The position numbers were made by a program, and so were the translations under genes. Positions 1 to 12,039 of a stretch of 64,000 nucleotides of DNA are shown here, in pieces; the stretch's first letter is position 1, and every line of letters begins with the position of its first letter. The notes beneath the pieces were generated by a model. The model was given only the letters and a program-made list of their open reading frames with translations, was not told the origin of the DNA and did no database searches. This stretch comes from Didymodactylos carnosus (Eukaryota > Rotifera > Eurotatoria > Philodinida > Philodinidae), in assembly GCA_905250885.1 (NCBI GenBank), contig CAJNOQ010000073.1, positions 18,462 through 82,461 on the forward strand, read 5' to 3'.

Positions 1-1354
1 AAACAAAAGAGATCTAATAATAATCGGTAATAATAAAGTCTATTTATTTTTCTCTATGTGTACGTGTATGTTTTAATAATGGAATTTATGATAAAGAGAG
101 AGAGAGAGAAAGAGAGAGCGAAACAGACAGGAAACGGATATGAGTGAGCGAAAAAAACAGACATATAAAGTTGAACCTGTTTTTTAATGCTGCGATAATA
201 GTACTTAACGTGTGGACACCGTTCTAGAGATGATGGAGACAATATTTTTAAAATCATAAGAGAGCAGTTAAAATAAGTTGTTGACGACACCGAGTGGCTT
301 ATTGTTAATAACACTAAAGAATAAATGAGAATAACATTTACTACTATGTAAATTTAAAACTCATAGGAGAAGAAATGTGACAGTACATTTAGTGCTAATT
401 ATATACAAAAAAACAATATATTTTGTGCTCTTAACAACAAATACTAATTAACTCACTGTAACTGTCTATGTTGATAAACAGACAGCAACAGTCTCACTTT
501 CACCTGTTTTTTTTTCTTTTTAACCAAACATTTGATAATGATAAGTAAAATTGAAACAAAAAGTGTTGTCTGATGTTTGAAACCGATTCGTAAAATTAAA
601 GATTATCACAAGTATCATACAATGTCTTAAAATTTTGAATATTGTCTGTAAGAGTATTAGGTCGTTTCATTTTCAAAATTTTCATCTGCGAAGTTTTTAT
701 GTGTAAGTTCGCAAATACAAATAAGTCAATCTATTTCTTGTATGCATTGACAAACTCTATCAACACGGTCATCTCTGTGTTATGTCAGTTATAGTAGCAT
801 TTCACGTTATCATCTAGACATAAACATAATAATTCTGTCTTATAATTTAACGTACCTTGCGATTGATACAATTTTATGTATTATGCAAAATATAAACTGA
901 AATATAATAGATTATGATAAAATATTTATTTTTCCTAGAAAAAATTATTTATATATTTAACTTTTTATCAAGTTTCATATTCACATGTAGTGTGTGTTTG
1001 CTCTCGCGCCTAGATATGTGTTATTAGATAGAATATAGCTAACAGATCGTGATAAAGAAGAAAAATGGAAAAAGAAAAAGATATAGCTATTTGTCCCCTC
1101 CCCCCTTGGAGATAACATAATTGATCAGAATCGTTTCTATATAGATAGGGAAACAATTAATGTTTTTGTTTATTTCCTTTTCACTTTATATACGTGATAG
1201 TTCCACTTTTATAAATATTATACGTGATTTGTTTTTAAAACTAAGAATGAGTGTTTGTTTTATTATTATACTGAAATCTTCCGATATTTCGAAAATAAAT
1301 TAAATCATTATGATATTACTCTATCGTATTTGTACAGTTCAACAAAAAAATAAA
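1..1354. other. Gene-free AT-rich stretch
   Basis: No exon chain or recognisable protein is visible on either strand. The stretch holds an imperfect purine (GA) tract near 96-122 and scattered poly-A and poly-T runs. The short open frames here have no codon pattern or motif that would support coding. Confidence 0.5.
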
Positions 1355-1620
1355 GTTCATACAGAGTGATGGAAAAGTGCTTTTTCGTATTTAGCACATT
1401 CGATAACCCAGAGAATTTTCTATTTTTTTGCAAGACATACTGCTAAAAGTCTAAGAAGAATTTTGAAATTAATATTTCCCATAGGAATTTTCTTTCGTCA
1501 TTTTCTCCGAAAAATTTTCCTAAACTCTTAACAAATACATCTCGCTAAAAATAAAAAAATCTTCTAGGTTATCGAGTGTGCTGGATACGAAAAAGCACTT
1601 TTCAGCAACTTTGTATGAAC
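1355..1620. mobile_element. Small inverted-repeat element (MITE-like), 266 bp
   Basis: The left arm (about 1355-1415, beginning GTTCATACAGAGTGATGG) reappears reverse-complemented at about 1560-1620. The match runs for about 60 bp with some mismatches and includes the shared core GAAAAGTGCTTTTTCGTAT. The interior is about 145 bp and non-coding. This is the form of a non-autonomous DNA transposon. No target-site duplication could be fixed, so the superfamily is unknown. Confidence 0.65.
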
Positions 1621-1743
1621 CTTATTAATTTTTTTCACGTTAACATGTTTCTATGTTTTAGAAGAGTGAGATTAAAGTTGCTGTATATGATAGGTGATTA
1701 TAAAACATTATATTTTGACACTCATTCCGAGTGGACACCATTT

Positions 1744-2004
1744 TCTCTCTCTCTCTCTCTCTTGCTCTCTAATTATTATCCATTTCAGATACTATTATAG
1801 AAGGGAAAGCCCTTTCCCTCTTCATTATGATTTATTTTGTTCAACATCGACATGTACGAATATATATATACAATACAAGAATTTATCATTTAAATAATGA
1901 TTTCAATAATAAAAAGACAAAATAAAGAGAAAACGGAAAAATTGTTGTTCATGTAAAATAATAAGCTTGCCGTCTTCTCTCTCTCTCTCTCTCTATATAT
2001 ATAT
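1744..2004. repeat. CT and TA microsatellites
   Basis: A (CT)n tract lies at about 1744-1769, and a second (CT)n tract followed by (TA)n at about 1975-2004. These are simple repeats with no gene nearby. Confidence 0.8.
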
Positions 2005-2592
2005 TGTTAACGAGCTATTTAACTAGATTGTTCTAAAAGGGGAAGCACATGTTTCCCTATAAGAGAAAACGATGTGTTGAAATCGTTAAATAAAATTACT
2101 TTGTCTTCTTTTTTTGTCGTTGAATATTTATGTTATATATGTATCTATTGTGTCGCTTTCATTCGTTACTTTATTTTCTAATCGAACAACATTAAGATTA
2201 AATTCAGTTGTGAATACACGAAAATGGTTGATTTCTTTCTTTTAAGTAGTAAGTTATATAACTAAATAACAACTGAAATAAAATTAACAAATTTTTAAAG
2301 TAAAATCGAATTTAATCGCATAATAAATAACATATTTTTGATAAATTTATATCTAATCTTTAATGAGATGAGACTAGAAGCAGCTGACGATATTTTGTGC
2401 CCACCGTTCTCCCGTGTCGAGATTTCATGTTTTTTTACTTTCTGTATAGTAAAAACTAATGTTTTTATCGAGATTTTGTTTTTCACTCTCTATGAGGCGT
2501 TGAGCAACCACAATGTTTTCACAGATAGATCTGAGTACTGGGTAGCGGTACCAAAAGTTTTAGCCCGCTCTACTCTCTAAAGATCTTGAGCG

Positions 2593-3185
2593 ATCGCATT
2601 TGTTTTCACATAAACATACAACACAAAATAGATCTGACAGTTCCACTAATGAATATGATAGCTAATAGAGCTCCGTATGGACTCAAAATTCTGAGTCCAG
2701 TCCAATCCGAGTCCATGAAAAACAGTTTTTTTAGTCCATGGACTCTACACAAGTGGTCCAGTTCACAATAGAAAAATAACATGTTTTTTACTGATTATTC
2801 TTCGATTCAAGTGAATCCAAAACTATTTCTCGAGTCCAGACCAGTCTACGATCTTGAATGTCTGAGTCCAGTCCGAGTCCATGCGGATTGGACTATGGAC
2901 TCAGTCCAGTCCATACGGAGCTCTGATAGCTAACAAAGAAGTGTCCGTAGCAGATAGCTTGTTGACACTAACTACAACTGATGAAGAAGGAGGAATTACG
3001 GTTTTTGTGAGGACATGAGCTTTCATCGAGAGTAAAACAGACTTGATGAAAACTTTAGAATTAGCCGTAATACTGATAGACATAGTCGCTGCCAAACCAG
3101 GCAGTGATAAGGTGACGAAGCATTCCAAAAGGAAGAGACTTTGAGAAGGCATGTCCGCCCATATCTCTCATTAGTTGAACGAAGG
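2593..3185 (-). pseudogene. Possible decayed coding remnant split by the MITE
   Basis: On the minus strand a frame runs from about 3185 through residues reading MRDMGGHAFSKSLPFGM until a stop near 3068. A second open frame (3152-2925) reaches the MITE. If the element and one target duplication copy are removed, that frame stays open into the other flank for about 16 codons before a stop. The family is not recognised. This may be a fragment of an old accessory gene or chance; there is no intact start-to-stop gene. Confidence 0.25.
2666..2924. mobile_element. MITE with 9-bp target-site duplication
   Basis: The termini AGAGCTCCGTATGGACT (2667-2683) and its reverse complement (2908-2924) form a perfect 17-bp inverted repeat. 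The flanks carry a direct duplication GATAGCTAA at 2657-2665 and 2925-2933; one extra T at 2666 belongs to one side or the other. The interior is built from many copies of GAGTCCA and its complement TGGACTC in both orientations. A 9-bp duplication is typical of Mutator-like elements, while hAT elements usually give 8 bp, so a MULE-type MITE is the best guess. Confidence 0.8.
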
Positions 3186-3189
3186 ACTT

Positions 3190-6100
3190 ACTCAATTAGT
3201 AATATTTTTAGAACAATGATACTATAGGAAATTTGGAAACAGAAAATTGCTGATTTATATTTTAATCCTCCGACTTCTTACCATAACATTTTTTAACGTT
3301 AATGTTTAGTGATGCATGAAGTATCCATAATACTCAATAGTATAAGATAGGGTTTCTCGCTTACGAAAAACTCTCCAAAATGAACCCCACTGTTCGTAGT
3401 TTTACGTCACTGTTTCAATGAGAGATTGTAAAATTTTGCTAGTTTCCCAATATAATTAAAAGAAAAATAAAAGTATTAGATCTAGATATCTTCTTATATC
3501 TTTGACTTTTGCTTTAGTTTGAAAGGCGATTTTTTTTATCATTGATGATTTTCGTCAGTGACAATTTCTTATATCTCTGAGCGAAAATATAAAGATCTCT
3601 CAAGTGCCTAATCTAATCTGTCCTTTACCATTAATAGATTTTTAATGTTTTCATTTCTCTTATATAGATAGTATATCTATTCCTTTTGTTCTCATTACTA
3701 TTATTACCTGCAATAACAACAAAAACAAAATAAAATGTCATTATGAAGGTTATTGTCTCTAGAGAAGAATACAGGAGAAGACGAAAACATCCTTATACAA
3801 CAGATAACAATAGAAATTTTTTTATGATTATCATCTTAGCTATCATCCACTAACGACTAAAACAACTATGCTAAAGAAAAATCTCCATAGATTATAATTA
3901 ATGTATTTAAGTAGATTGATTTTGTTTTGGACAGGATGTATATCTATACATTAAAGATCATTTTATTACAACTAACTGAAAAGTGATATACTGTATATCA
4001 TTCGAGTATGTTTATTAAGAATACATCTTCAAATGAAACAGAACAGATATTATACACAAACAGAACAAACATATGAAGAATAAATAAAGAGTTTTTCACT
4101 ATGCACTTTTCGACGTATGATTTGTTTTTATCATACACTTCATGATTACCTCAAAAGTATTCTAAGAACTGTTAATCATGAAAATAAATATTTTTCACCC
4201 AATTGTTGTTTATTTATACACTTAATCATGTGATCTCTATATTGAGACTTTATTTACATAAATAATCTTATTTTTTCTAAAATACAGAGGATGAAAAATG
4301 TCATATTTTTCTTGTCGTCTTATACTTGACATAATTGACCAGATATTAGAATCTGATTGTACAAAATGCTTATTATGTTTAACTCCAAATCGAACTGATT
4401 GAAAATCATTAATTATTCGATTTACTTTCAACAGATTTATCCTACCTGTTTACTTCTGAAAATGAATATATGCACCAATAGTATGAGATGGTACTCCAAA
4501 GAATGTTTTTTTTCCATCAAAATAAATTTCTAGCTTAAGGGTGCAATACAAGGCTTGACACAGTCATCTAAGTGCTTACAGAGATGATCAAAGATAAAAT
4601 TTCATATGTAAATCATCAGCCTAATTCTTGCCTATCAGCTGAGAATGATCAAATGTATTATGGAGACGATTATGATTGTCGATTCAACAACAATCACAAC
4701 AAAAATGTTAATGTTTTTAATTGATTGTGACAGCAGTATTAGAATGAAGTCCATTGTTTCATGAAAGTTGATATCCTAAGTACAAGATAAAAATTGAACT
4801 ATATTAAATAATATTTTCTTTCAAGAAAGAAGTCTTATAGTTATTTTCCCGAAGTCAAGACGACACAAATGATCGATAAATAATAACGGATTAACTTCTT
4901 TCTTTTCTCTCTCTCTCTTTCTCTCTTATACAAAGCCAAGAAAAACGTGCCTGTTTAAACTTCCTCTATACAGGCAGATTCCTCTCGCTCTTTTGTCACA
5001 ATACAACCATAAAACAGGAATACGACGAGGAGGGAAACGATGACGGAAAATCATTTACAAAAATAACATATATTATGCTGTTAGATATTAAATCAAGGAG
5101 ACTAAAACTATCCACTATGAATACATTCATTAATCTCAGATAATAAGTTTTCCATCAAATAAGCGATCAAGAAAAAACTAATTCTAGAAAAGAAGGACAA
5201 AAGTTAGAAAATATCAGTATAATGAATATAGATACAAAAGGTTTCAAAAAACAAATAGATCATCTCTGTTTAACACTCTCATTATTTTTGTTTCCATCTT
5301 TCATCAGAAAGAGAAGAAAGTAACCATCTGGGGACTTGGATATTTCTTATGTTAGTGTTACGATTGGCGTTATTATTATTATCAGTAAAGATGGCAAACC
5401 TATTCATCATTCTCTTTTTTCGTCTTTTGATTTAATAAATCTATGAACATTTTAACAAAGAACAACTTGAAATGAAGATTGGATTGTTTCGTATATGAAC
5501 AAAATAAATGGCCAGCATATATTCTATTTCATTCATAACTCTCTTCATATATATACACGCAAACATCCATCAATTTTAACCCTTCTTTTCTATCAACTTA
5601 AAATAAAATACCATTTTCGAGAACTTTTTTATTGTCTGTATATTAAATTATTTTCATAGAGAGAAAAAAAATTTATGTAGACTTTGTTGAAGAACTGTGT
5701 TTTCTCAAAAACGCGAGATACGCTCACATGTCACATGTTTATTGAACAAATATCTCAACATCAGGTTGACTAAGTTTTCTACCAGTTGTATTTCTCAATT
5801 TTACCACGATATCGTATGTTTGGAATTTGATCTTTAGATAATAATGAAGTTAGTTCATTCCTCATGGTTCGCTTGCGAATTCGATCGATAAGATAACGTA
5901 TGAACGCTAGTATCAGGTCGCTTGTAAGGTCAATTTAATATCTTGCCAATGAGATGGTTCAATTCTCTGTATATCTACCATAACAGAACTGATACTCGCT
6001 ACTAATCGAGTTTATATCGAGAAAATTCGCAATTATCATGAGATCAACCTTTTTGTACATTTTTATTTTGAGAACTTTGTATAACCATTATGTTAATTGA

Positions 6101-8696
6101 ATCTAGCGATGTGCACGAGTCCGAGTTTCGATATCCATACTTACCGACATTATTAGTCAGATTTCCTAATTAAGCCTACTATGGGAAAGAACTGAGATTT
6201 AGCGTATCGTCTAACAAAGAAGCCCATTTTTGATCTCCAAGATAATTCAACTTTGTAACAAATTTTAATGAGTAAGGGTTTATATCTCTCAATTCTTATC
6301 CTCTCTCTTTCAAATTGTAATGTATTCACTATGAGGTGAGATGTTTGAGCCAAGAAAGTGAATGTATAAAGCTGAAACAGCATGGAAAAATATATCAGTA
6401 AGAATTATCCAGGCATCTTGAAGATTTTACTTAACGAATTCCAAAACAGTCATGTGTTTGAGAAAAAAGTTCGAGTAAGGGTGAAATTATCATAATTTTC
6501 AGTAACATTATTGGTCGTGTATTTTAGGAAAACGAGGCATATCGGATAACGCGTTCATATCATAATATCTTATTTCAATCGTTTATTAATTACAAAAAGT
6601 TTTAATAACAAATACTTGAATATAATATAGTAAACTTGATCAATTTGGACTCTAGTGGATGTGTCTGATGGTTCTTTAAACGTTTATTGTATTAAATTGC
6701 ATCTCAAACTACTTTTGACTGCTTTATTACGTTCAGAAAAATGTTAAATTAAAAAAAAATGATGTGATATGTATTTACTGCAGTATTTAACTCAGAGAAA
6801 CATTTCCAAAATATTTTTCAAATAGTTTCTATCCTGAAGTTGTTTTCTTAAAAATTTCTTTGTTTATAATATTAAAGTCTTTGTTTGAACTAGTCAGCAG
6901 ACGACTGTTAGTCAAAGTTAATTGACATTTTACTTTCCAAAGCTAAGATATTTTATACTCATTGTCAAGATTCCTACCAATAGTCACTTATATTCGCCAT
7001 AATAGACTTGAACTTGCTCTGACACGGCGAATTCTTAGCCTTCTGACACAGTCAATCGGTTCTGAGATATCGAACTAACTGCTTTAAAAGAAACTATTTG
7101 AAATAAAGAAATTTGTAGACCGTTGTCTCTTTACTAATGCAAGTAGACCAAGTCTACTATGGTCATAATGAGGCATGGCACATAGCAAACCATTGTAATC
7201 AATCTGGCAATAAATTAGAAACAAATAGATGAAGAATATTGAAAATATATCTATCAGAAATAAAATTTTGTAATAGAGTTTAACGTGTTCCCACGTTGTA
7301 AAGGATGTTTTTTTTGCACTAAAAAACCTATAAAACTTTCCTGCTATAAAAATGCCTAAATACTTGATTTACTAAAAATACAATAATTTTGATATTTTTA
7401 TATACATGGACTACTGATAGGAAGTAATTTATAGTGTTATTTATTTATTAATTAACACTATTTTTTCTTATTCATTTTTATGACAACATGTACGTTCAGT
7501 CAAAAATATTTAATAATTCATATGAACTAAAAATCAATATTCAATAACGCATTCTACGTTATAAAAAAAATACACACTCATTTATCTGAGAAAAAGAATC
7601 TTTTGAGAAAACGTTTTGTTGTAATCAAAATCTTCGAATATCATTAAAAACTATTGTTTCCAAACAAAATTATACTCTATCTTCAGTAGCGAAGGAAGGA
7701 CTGAAGGACAGGCAAAACATCTTTGATAGTGGTTAATGTGAACTACTAAAAGGTTTTGTCCTACACATAAACTTTATATAAAAAACGTGTGTCCCTACCT
7801 TCTATAAATAGGAAAATATCAACGAGAAAAAAAAAATCATTGTTCTAACCTGTAAATCTTATCAATACATATTTGGTGAATTCGTGCGTTCCTAATATAA
7901 TTTGTATCTATTTTAGAAATGTTTCTTTTTCTCTCGGTCATAAACACATAGATGTATAGAAGAAAAAGAGAAAGAGAGGAAGAAGAGAGAGAAAGAGGCA
8001 ATCTGTTTCATTGACAAATGTTGGTGAAATGGATAAAAATAAATGAAAAAGTAAATTAACATGGCTACACAGTCATCAGTTGAGATGATACTTTAGTGAA
8101 TTTGACGGAGAGAAAATACTTTGATTATTTTTTTTTCTTTAATAAAATTGACAAGAAAACAACTTGCTAAAGATGAGTATACTCAACAAACAAACAAAAA
8201 TATACACTCATTTTAATTTTCATCATCCCCAAATCTATAGATCACTTGGCTTTTGTCTATCCACATGGGGAAATCGAGTTATTCAAATGGTCAAAATAAG
8301 AAGAAATATGATTCATTCTGCTTTATATCTTTTACTGTTGCTCGTCTAGGATAATGAAGCCAATTGAATGACGAAACAAAAGGAGATATATTGATTTGTG
8401 AGATTTAAGTCTTACAAAAAAAAAGTTATAGGCTCAAGAGTTTTGCTGTTTTACTTCCATGAGATAGTTAATGGTCACGTGACACTTCATAAGTGAAATA
8501 ATGTATAGAATGTATAACCGTAACGAGTGATTATGATCCAGGTTTAAATTTTTTTCAGTTTTTCGTCTCGCACCTCTTTCTCGTTCGACTTGGTGATTTT
8601 CTCATGAATCTTCCAAATACTTCAACGGAAGATATACTACATAACGAAAAACTTTTCACCTTTTATTCGTGTTTTCACACACTACGTTAAGCTGGG
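3190..8696. other. Long gene-free AT-rich stretch
   Basis: About 5.5 kb without a supportable exon chain on either strand. Open frames are short and low in complexity. Purine and pyrimidine tracts occur near 4900-4926 and 7967-7997. I see no inverted-repeat element here with the clarity of those elsewhere in the window. It may be intergenic DNA or distal regulatory sequence. Confidence 0.45.
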
Positions 8697-8766
8697 GTAT
8701 TCTTGTTTCGTCGATAGTAATTAAATTATTCTTGTTTCGTTGACACGAGTTCGTTGATGGTTTTAA

Positions 8767-9599
8767 GGGCCCACCCCCTCTCAGAAATAATCTCCGACAC
8801 CATACATCCGATCTTGACGAAACTTCGCATAAATGTTTGGCTTAATGAATTACGAGAATGAAAAATTTTTTTTGTCTTCAAGTCTTACTGTTTAGGAGTT
8901 TTCTAGAGATCAAGATCCAAAAAGGACCCTAAAGTGTTTCCCAAAATTTTTTAATATACTTCAAGCTTGAGAGTTTGGATTTGCTTTGTTTTAAACTAGA
9001 CACCTAACTACATCGTCTGACCGGCGTCGATTTTTCAATTAAGCCTTTATTGGTTTTCCAGGCAACCAACAACCTTTAAAACCCGAAAAAGCCTTCTAAA
9101 AATCCTTAATTTGATAAAAAACTAAGACCTAACTCAAAAATCGGCGCCGGTCAGACGATGTAGTTTCTTCTCCTCTTTGAAACAAAAAAAGAATAAACTC
9201 TCTATGACAGACCGCTATAAAAAATCTTGGGAAATACTTCAGGTGTAACTCTTATATAGAGAAAATGCTGTATGAAATACTCAATTTTAGAACTTCTAGG
9301 GAAATGCCTGTAACTTTTTGATACAGAGGTGTGCGAGGTCTTATTTTGATCAGAAACGTTTGCTCTACAAACCTGTGTGTTTAGAAAAATTTTAATTGCA
9401 TTAGTATCCAGGAAAAAGCTATTATTTGAAGATTCAGTTTTTCGAGACTCCTAGAAAACTTGCTCAAAATCCGGGAAAAACCACTTTTGTAACCAAAAGC
9501 GATACAGATTCTGAAAGGAGACACTACAGGCTATCTTCCCATGTGCTTATCTCAAAACCGATATTTTGACCGAAAATCACCATTTCTGAGGGGAGGACC
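8767..9599. mobile_element. TTAA-flanked non-autonomous element (piggyBac-type), 833 bp
   Basis: TTAA occurs directly at both ends (8763-8766 and 9600-9603). Inside it the termini read GGGCCCACCCCCTCTCAGAAAT on the left, and on the right the reverse complement of GGTCCTCCCCTCAGAAAT. TTAA targets are diagnostic of piggyBac-like transposition. The interior has no transposase frame, so it would depend on a partner element. It also contains an internal hairpin: about 9008-9040 pairs with about 9133-9165, with the shared sequence ACTACATCGTCTGACCGGCG. It sits right against the end of a second element. Confidence 0.75.
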
Positions 9600-9890
9600 T
9601 TAATCAATTAAGCTTGATTCTTGTTTCGTCCACACTTTTTTTATCCTTTTTAAAACATGAAATTATAGTTGCAATTATAAAAATGTTTTTTTGATGATTT
9701 GAAAAAAGTTGATGAAATTCAATAAAAAAGAATACCTGAGCAATTTTTTATCAAAAGTAATAGTGTACAGAAAACAGTTGTAGTTGATAATAGAAGACGA
9801 ATGTAGAATTATTATGATTTTTCCAGTTATCGAACGAATAATAATGTTGAAGGTTGGCATTATTGACTTAACCCATCACTTAATAATGTT

Positions 9891-10070
9891 GCTCATCCCG
9901 GTTTTTATACATTTATTCAATCAATCCAAAATGATCCTGCATATAATATAGCCTTGAAAAACATTTGTACCAAGCAAAATAGTTTACCGTCACGTAAGAA
10001 ATTATATGTTAATCGTAATCATCGTTTACATAATTTAGAAGATAGATATAAACAAAATCGTATAAATTGA
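9891..10070 (+). pseudogene. MULE-like transposase C-terminal fragment
   Basis: The frame GCT CAT CCC GGT onward encodes AHPGFYTFIQSIQNDPAYN and ends with a basic segment (KLYVNRNHRLHNLEDRYKQN) and a stop. The preceding in-frame residues (LNPSLNNV) fit, but no complete upstream transposase domain or DDE residues are present. It lies between the arms of the 9602-11386 element, which supports a transposon origin. The family call is tentative. Confidence 0.4.
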
Positions 10071-10200
10071 AATGACTTTTTGTGTAAGGTATCAAAAACA
10101 AGGTTAGGTGTTAAAAAGTTTTGATCTTTTTGTCAAATGTTTTTCAAGATTATGTTGTATGTATGATCATTTTGAAATAAAAACTTTATAATTGCAACTA

Positions 10201-11313
10201 GAGTATCGTGGGGGGGGGAAGAGACACCGTTTCAATTTTTTGTCGTACTTTTATTAGTTCTCAGTCATTTTTGGTCGGAAAAACTTGCTATTGAACATGA
10301 TGGTGGAGCGAACATTTTTCTACACGTTGATGTAAAAATCTTCTAGAAATCTCTGACCGATTTTCAACCAGATCCAAAATGCGAAGAGTCCCATGAAAGT
10401 GTCTCTTTTCCCCCACTCGAGGTAAAAAGAGACACTCCATTCAAATGCATGGAGTTTTAATTAATAATTGACTGCTAAGTAAGTTTTAGAGATAATTAGT
10501 TAAAAAATACCTCATTTTGTAGCCCAAATCTTCCTCTCTCTATCATATGATTTTCAGCTCATTAAACTAATTAAGACACAATCAACCACACTCGAGATTA
10601 TCTTTTTTTTCTTTTGATGCATTGGGGGAAAAACAAACACTCCATTGAAATACACGGAGTTCTCAGAGACAAACCTCTACTGTCTCACAGAAGCCGATTT
10701 TGATACTATGCCAAATGGCAAAGTTGTTTAGAATGCTGAACTCTATAACGTGTGAAAATCACTACTCCACTGAAAAACTTTTTATATTGGTTTAGCAAAA
10801 AATGCGATATAAATTCGAACATATTTTATGTAATAAATTAATTGCAATTGATTAATTATGATTATTATAGCCAGGCATTTTTAATAAAATATTATGTCTA
10901 TGTCATAGACCAGAATCTTCTCTATCGAATCAAACTCTGTCGAGAAAAAAAGGATAAGATTTGGCCAACATATCGATCAAATACATAATAATGTGTAGGA
11001 AGACTACCAGGTTTCTCGAAAAACTCTAAAACTTACTTAGCAGTCAATTATTAATTAAAACTCCATGCATTTGAATGGAGTGTCTCTTTTTACCTCGAGT
11101 GGGGGAAAAGAGACACTTTCATGGGACTCTTCGCATTTTGGATCTGGTTGAAAATCGGTCAGAGATTTCTAGAAGATTTTTACATCAACGTGTAGAAAAA
11201 TGTTCGCTCCACCATCATGTTCAATAGCAAGTTTTTCCGACCAAAAATGACTGAGAACTAATAAAAGTACGACAAAAAATTGAAACGGTGTCTCTTTTCC
11301 CCTCACGATACTC
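10201..11313. mobile_element. TA-flanked foldback MITE, 1113 bp with ~285-bp TIRs
   Basis: Very long terminal inverted repeats, about 10201-10487 and 11028-11313, are nearly identical and start GAGTATCGTG. They are flanked by TA at 10199-10200 and 11314-11315, which points to Tc1/mariner-type transposition. The interior (about 540 bp) has no transposase. The insertion lies inside the right arm of the outer element. That element's left arm keeps the uninterrupted sequence around a single TA (9664-9670), so it acts as an empty site and proves the order of insertion. Confidence 0.85.
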
Positions 11314-11812
11314 TATAATTCCATGTTTTACAAAGGATAAAAACATTGTCGACGAAACAAGAATCAAACTTAATTGATTGAAAAACATAGTGTCTACGAA
11401 TCAAGATAAAAAGAGTGTCGAAGCTTTCTTAAAATTCATGAATACTATTGATTACTCATCAATTTCTAGTCCGTTTTTATCAACTGTTTAATTTGTAATT
11501 TAGGATAAATTTGCTTACCTATACTGATTGCAAAACAAAAAGATGAATAAGAATTTGGTCTAGAAAATTTCTGGTCGAATTTCCACTTTCTAGAAAATCG
11601 ATGGAATTTCTATAAATAATTCCCAAGAAACTGGAAAGTCGTCGGGAATTTTCTTGTTTATTGAAAATCCTCAGCGACTCTTCATTATTATAGAAAATCA
11701 ACATTTTCTAGAATGCTGGAAATTCGTCGAGGAATTCATCGTAGAGAACTAGAGTATTGACATACAAGTTTATCTGTAAATATTTTCTGGAATTACTTGT
11801 CTTTTGAATATA

Positions 11813-12036
11813 GATAATAAGAGATAAACCACCTTAATAAGCATGAAAATAGACTATTTTCTGTTCGACGTTTCGTCTTTAGTTAAAAGACATCATCAGT
11901 CAAATGTGACAGACGATAGTTGATTCAAAATAACAGATAAAAAGAAATACAAGTGTGTAGAACGAAATAAAATAGATAAAATAAACAGAAAATAGTCTAT
12001 TTTCATGCTTATTAAGGTGGTTTATCTCTTATTATC
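11813..12036. mobile_element. Young TA-flanked MITE, 224 bp with ~52-bp perfect TIRs
   Basis: The left terminus GATAATAAGAGATAAACC (11813 onward) is repeated as an exact reverse complement ending at 12036. The identity runs through about position 11864 and its partner from 11984. TA dinucleotides flank both ends. The interior, about 120 bp, is non-coding. Perfect arm identity suggests recent movement or recent gene conversion. Confidence 0.85.
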
Positions 12037-12039
12037 TAA

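Larger units (their letters stand above)
9602..11386 (+). mobile_element. Outer inverted-repeat transposon remnant (possible MULE), interrupted
   Basis: The left arm (about 9602-9695, containing GATTCTTGTTTCGTC) is matched in reverse complement by a right arm that is split by a younger insertion: about 10175-10200 plus 11314-11386. Between the arms a decayed plus-strand frame at 9891-10070 reads AHPGFYTFIQSIQNDP and stops after about 60 codons. That resembles the HPG..TFI segment near the C-terminus of MULE-type transposases; this is recalled family knowledge, not a search. Two more copies of ATTCTTGTTTCGT lie just left of the piggyBac-type element (8700-8745), so the original element may have extended further left. 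Confidence 0.55.
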
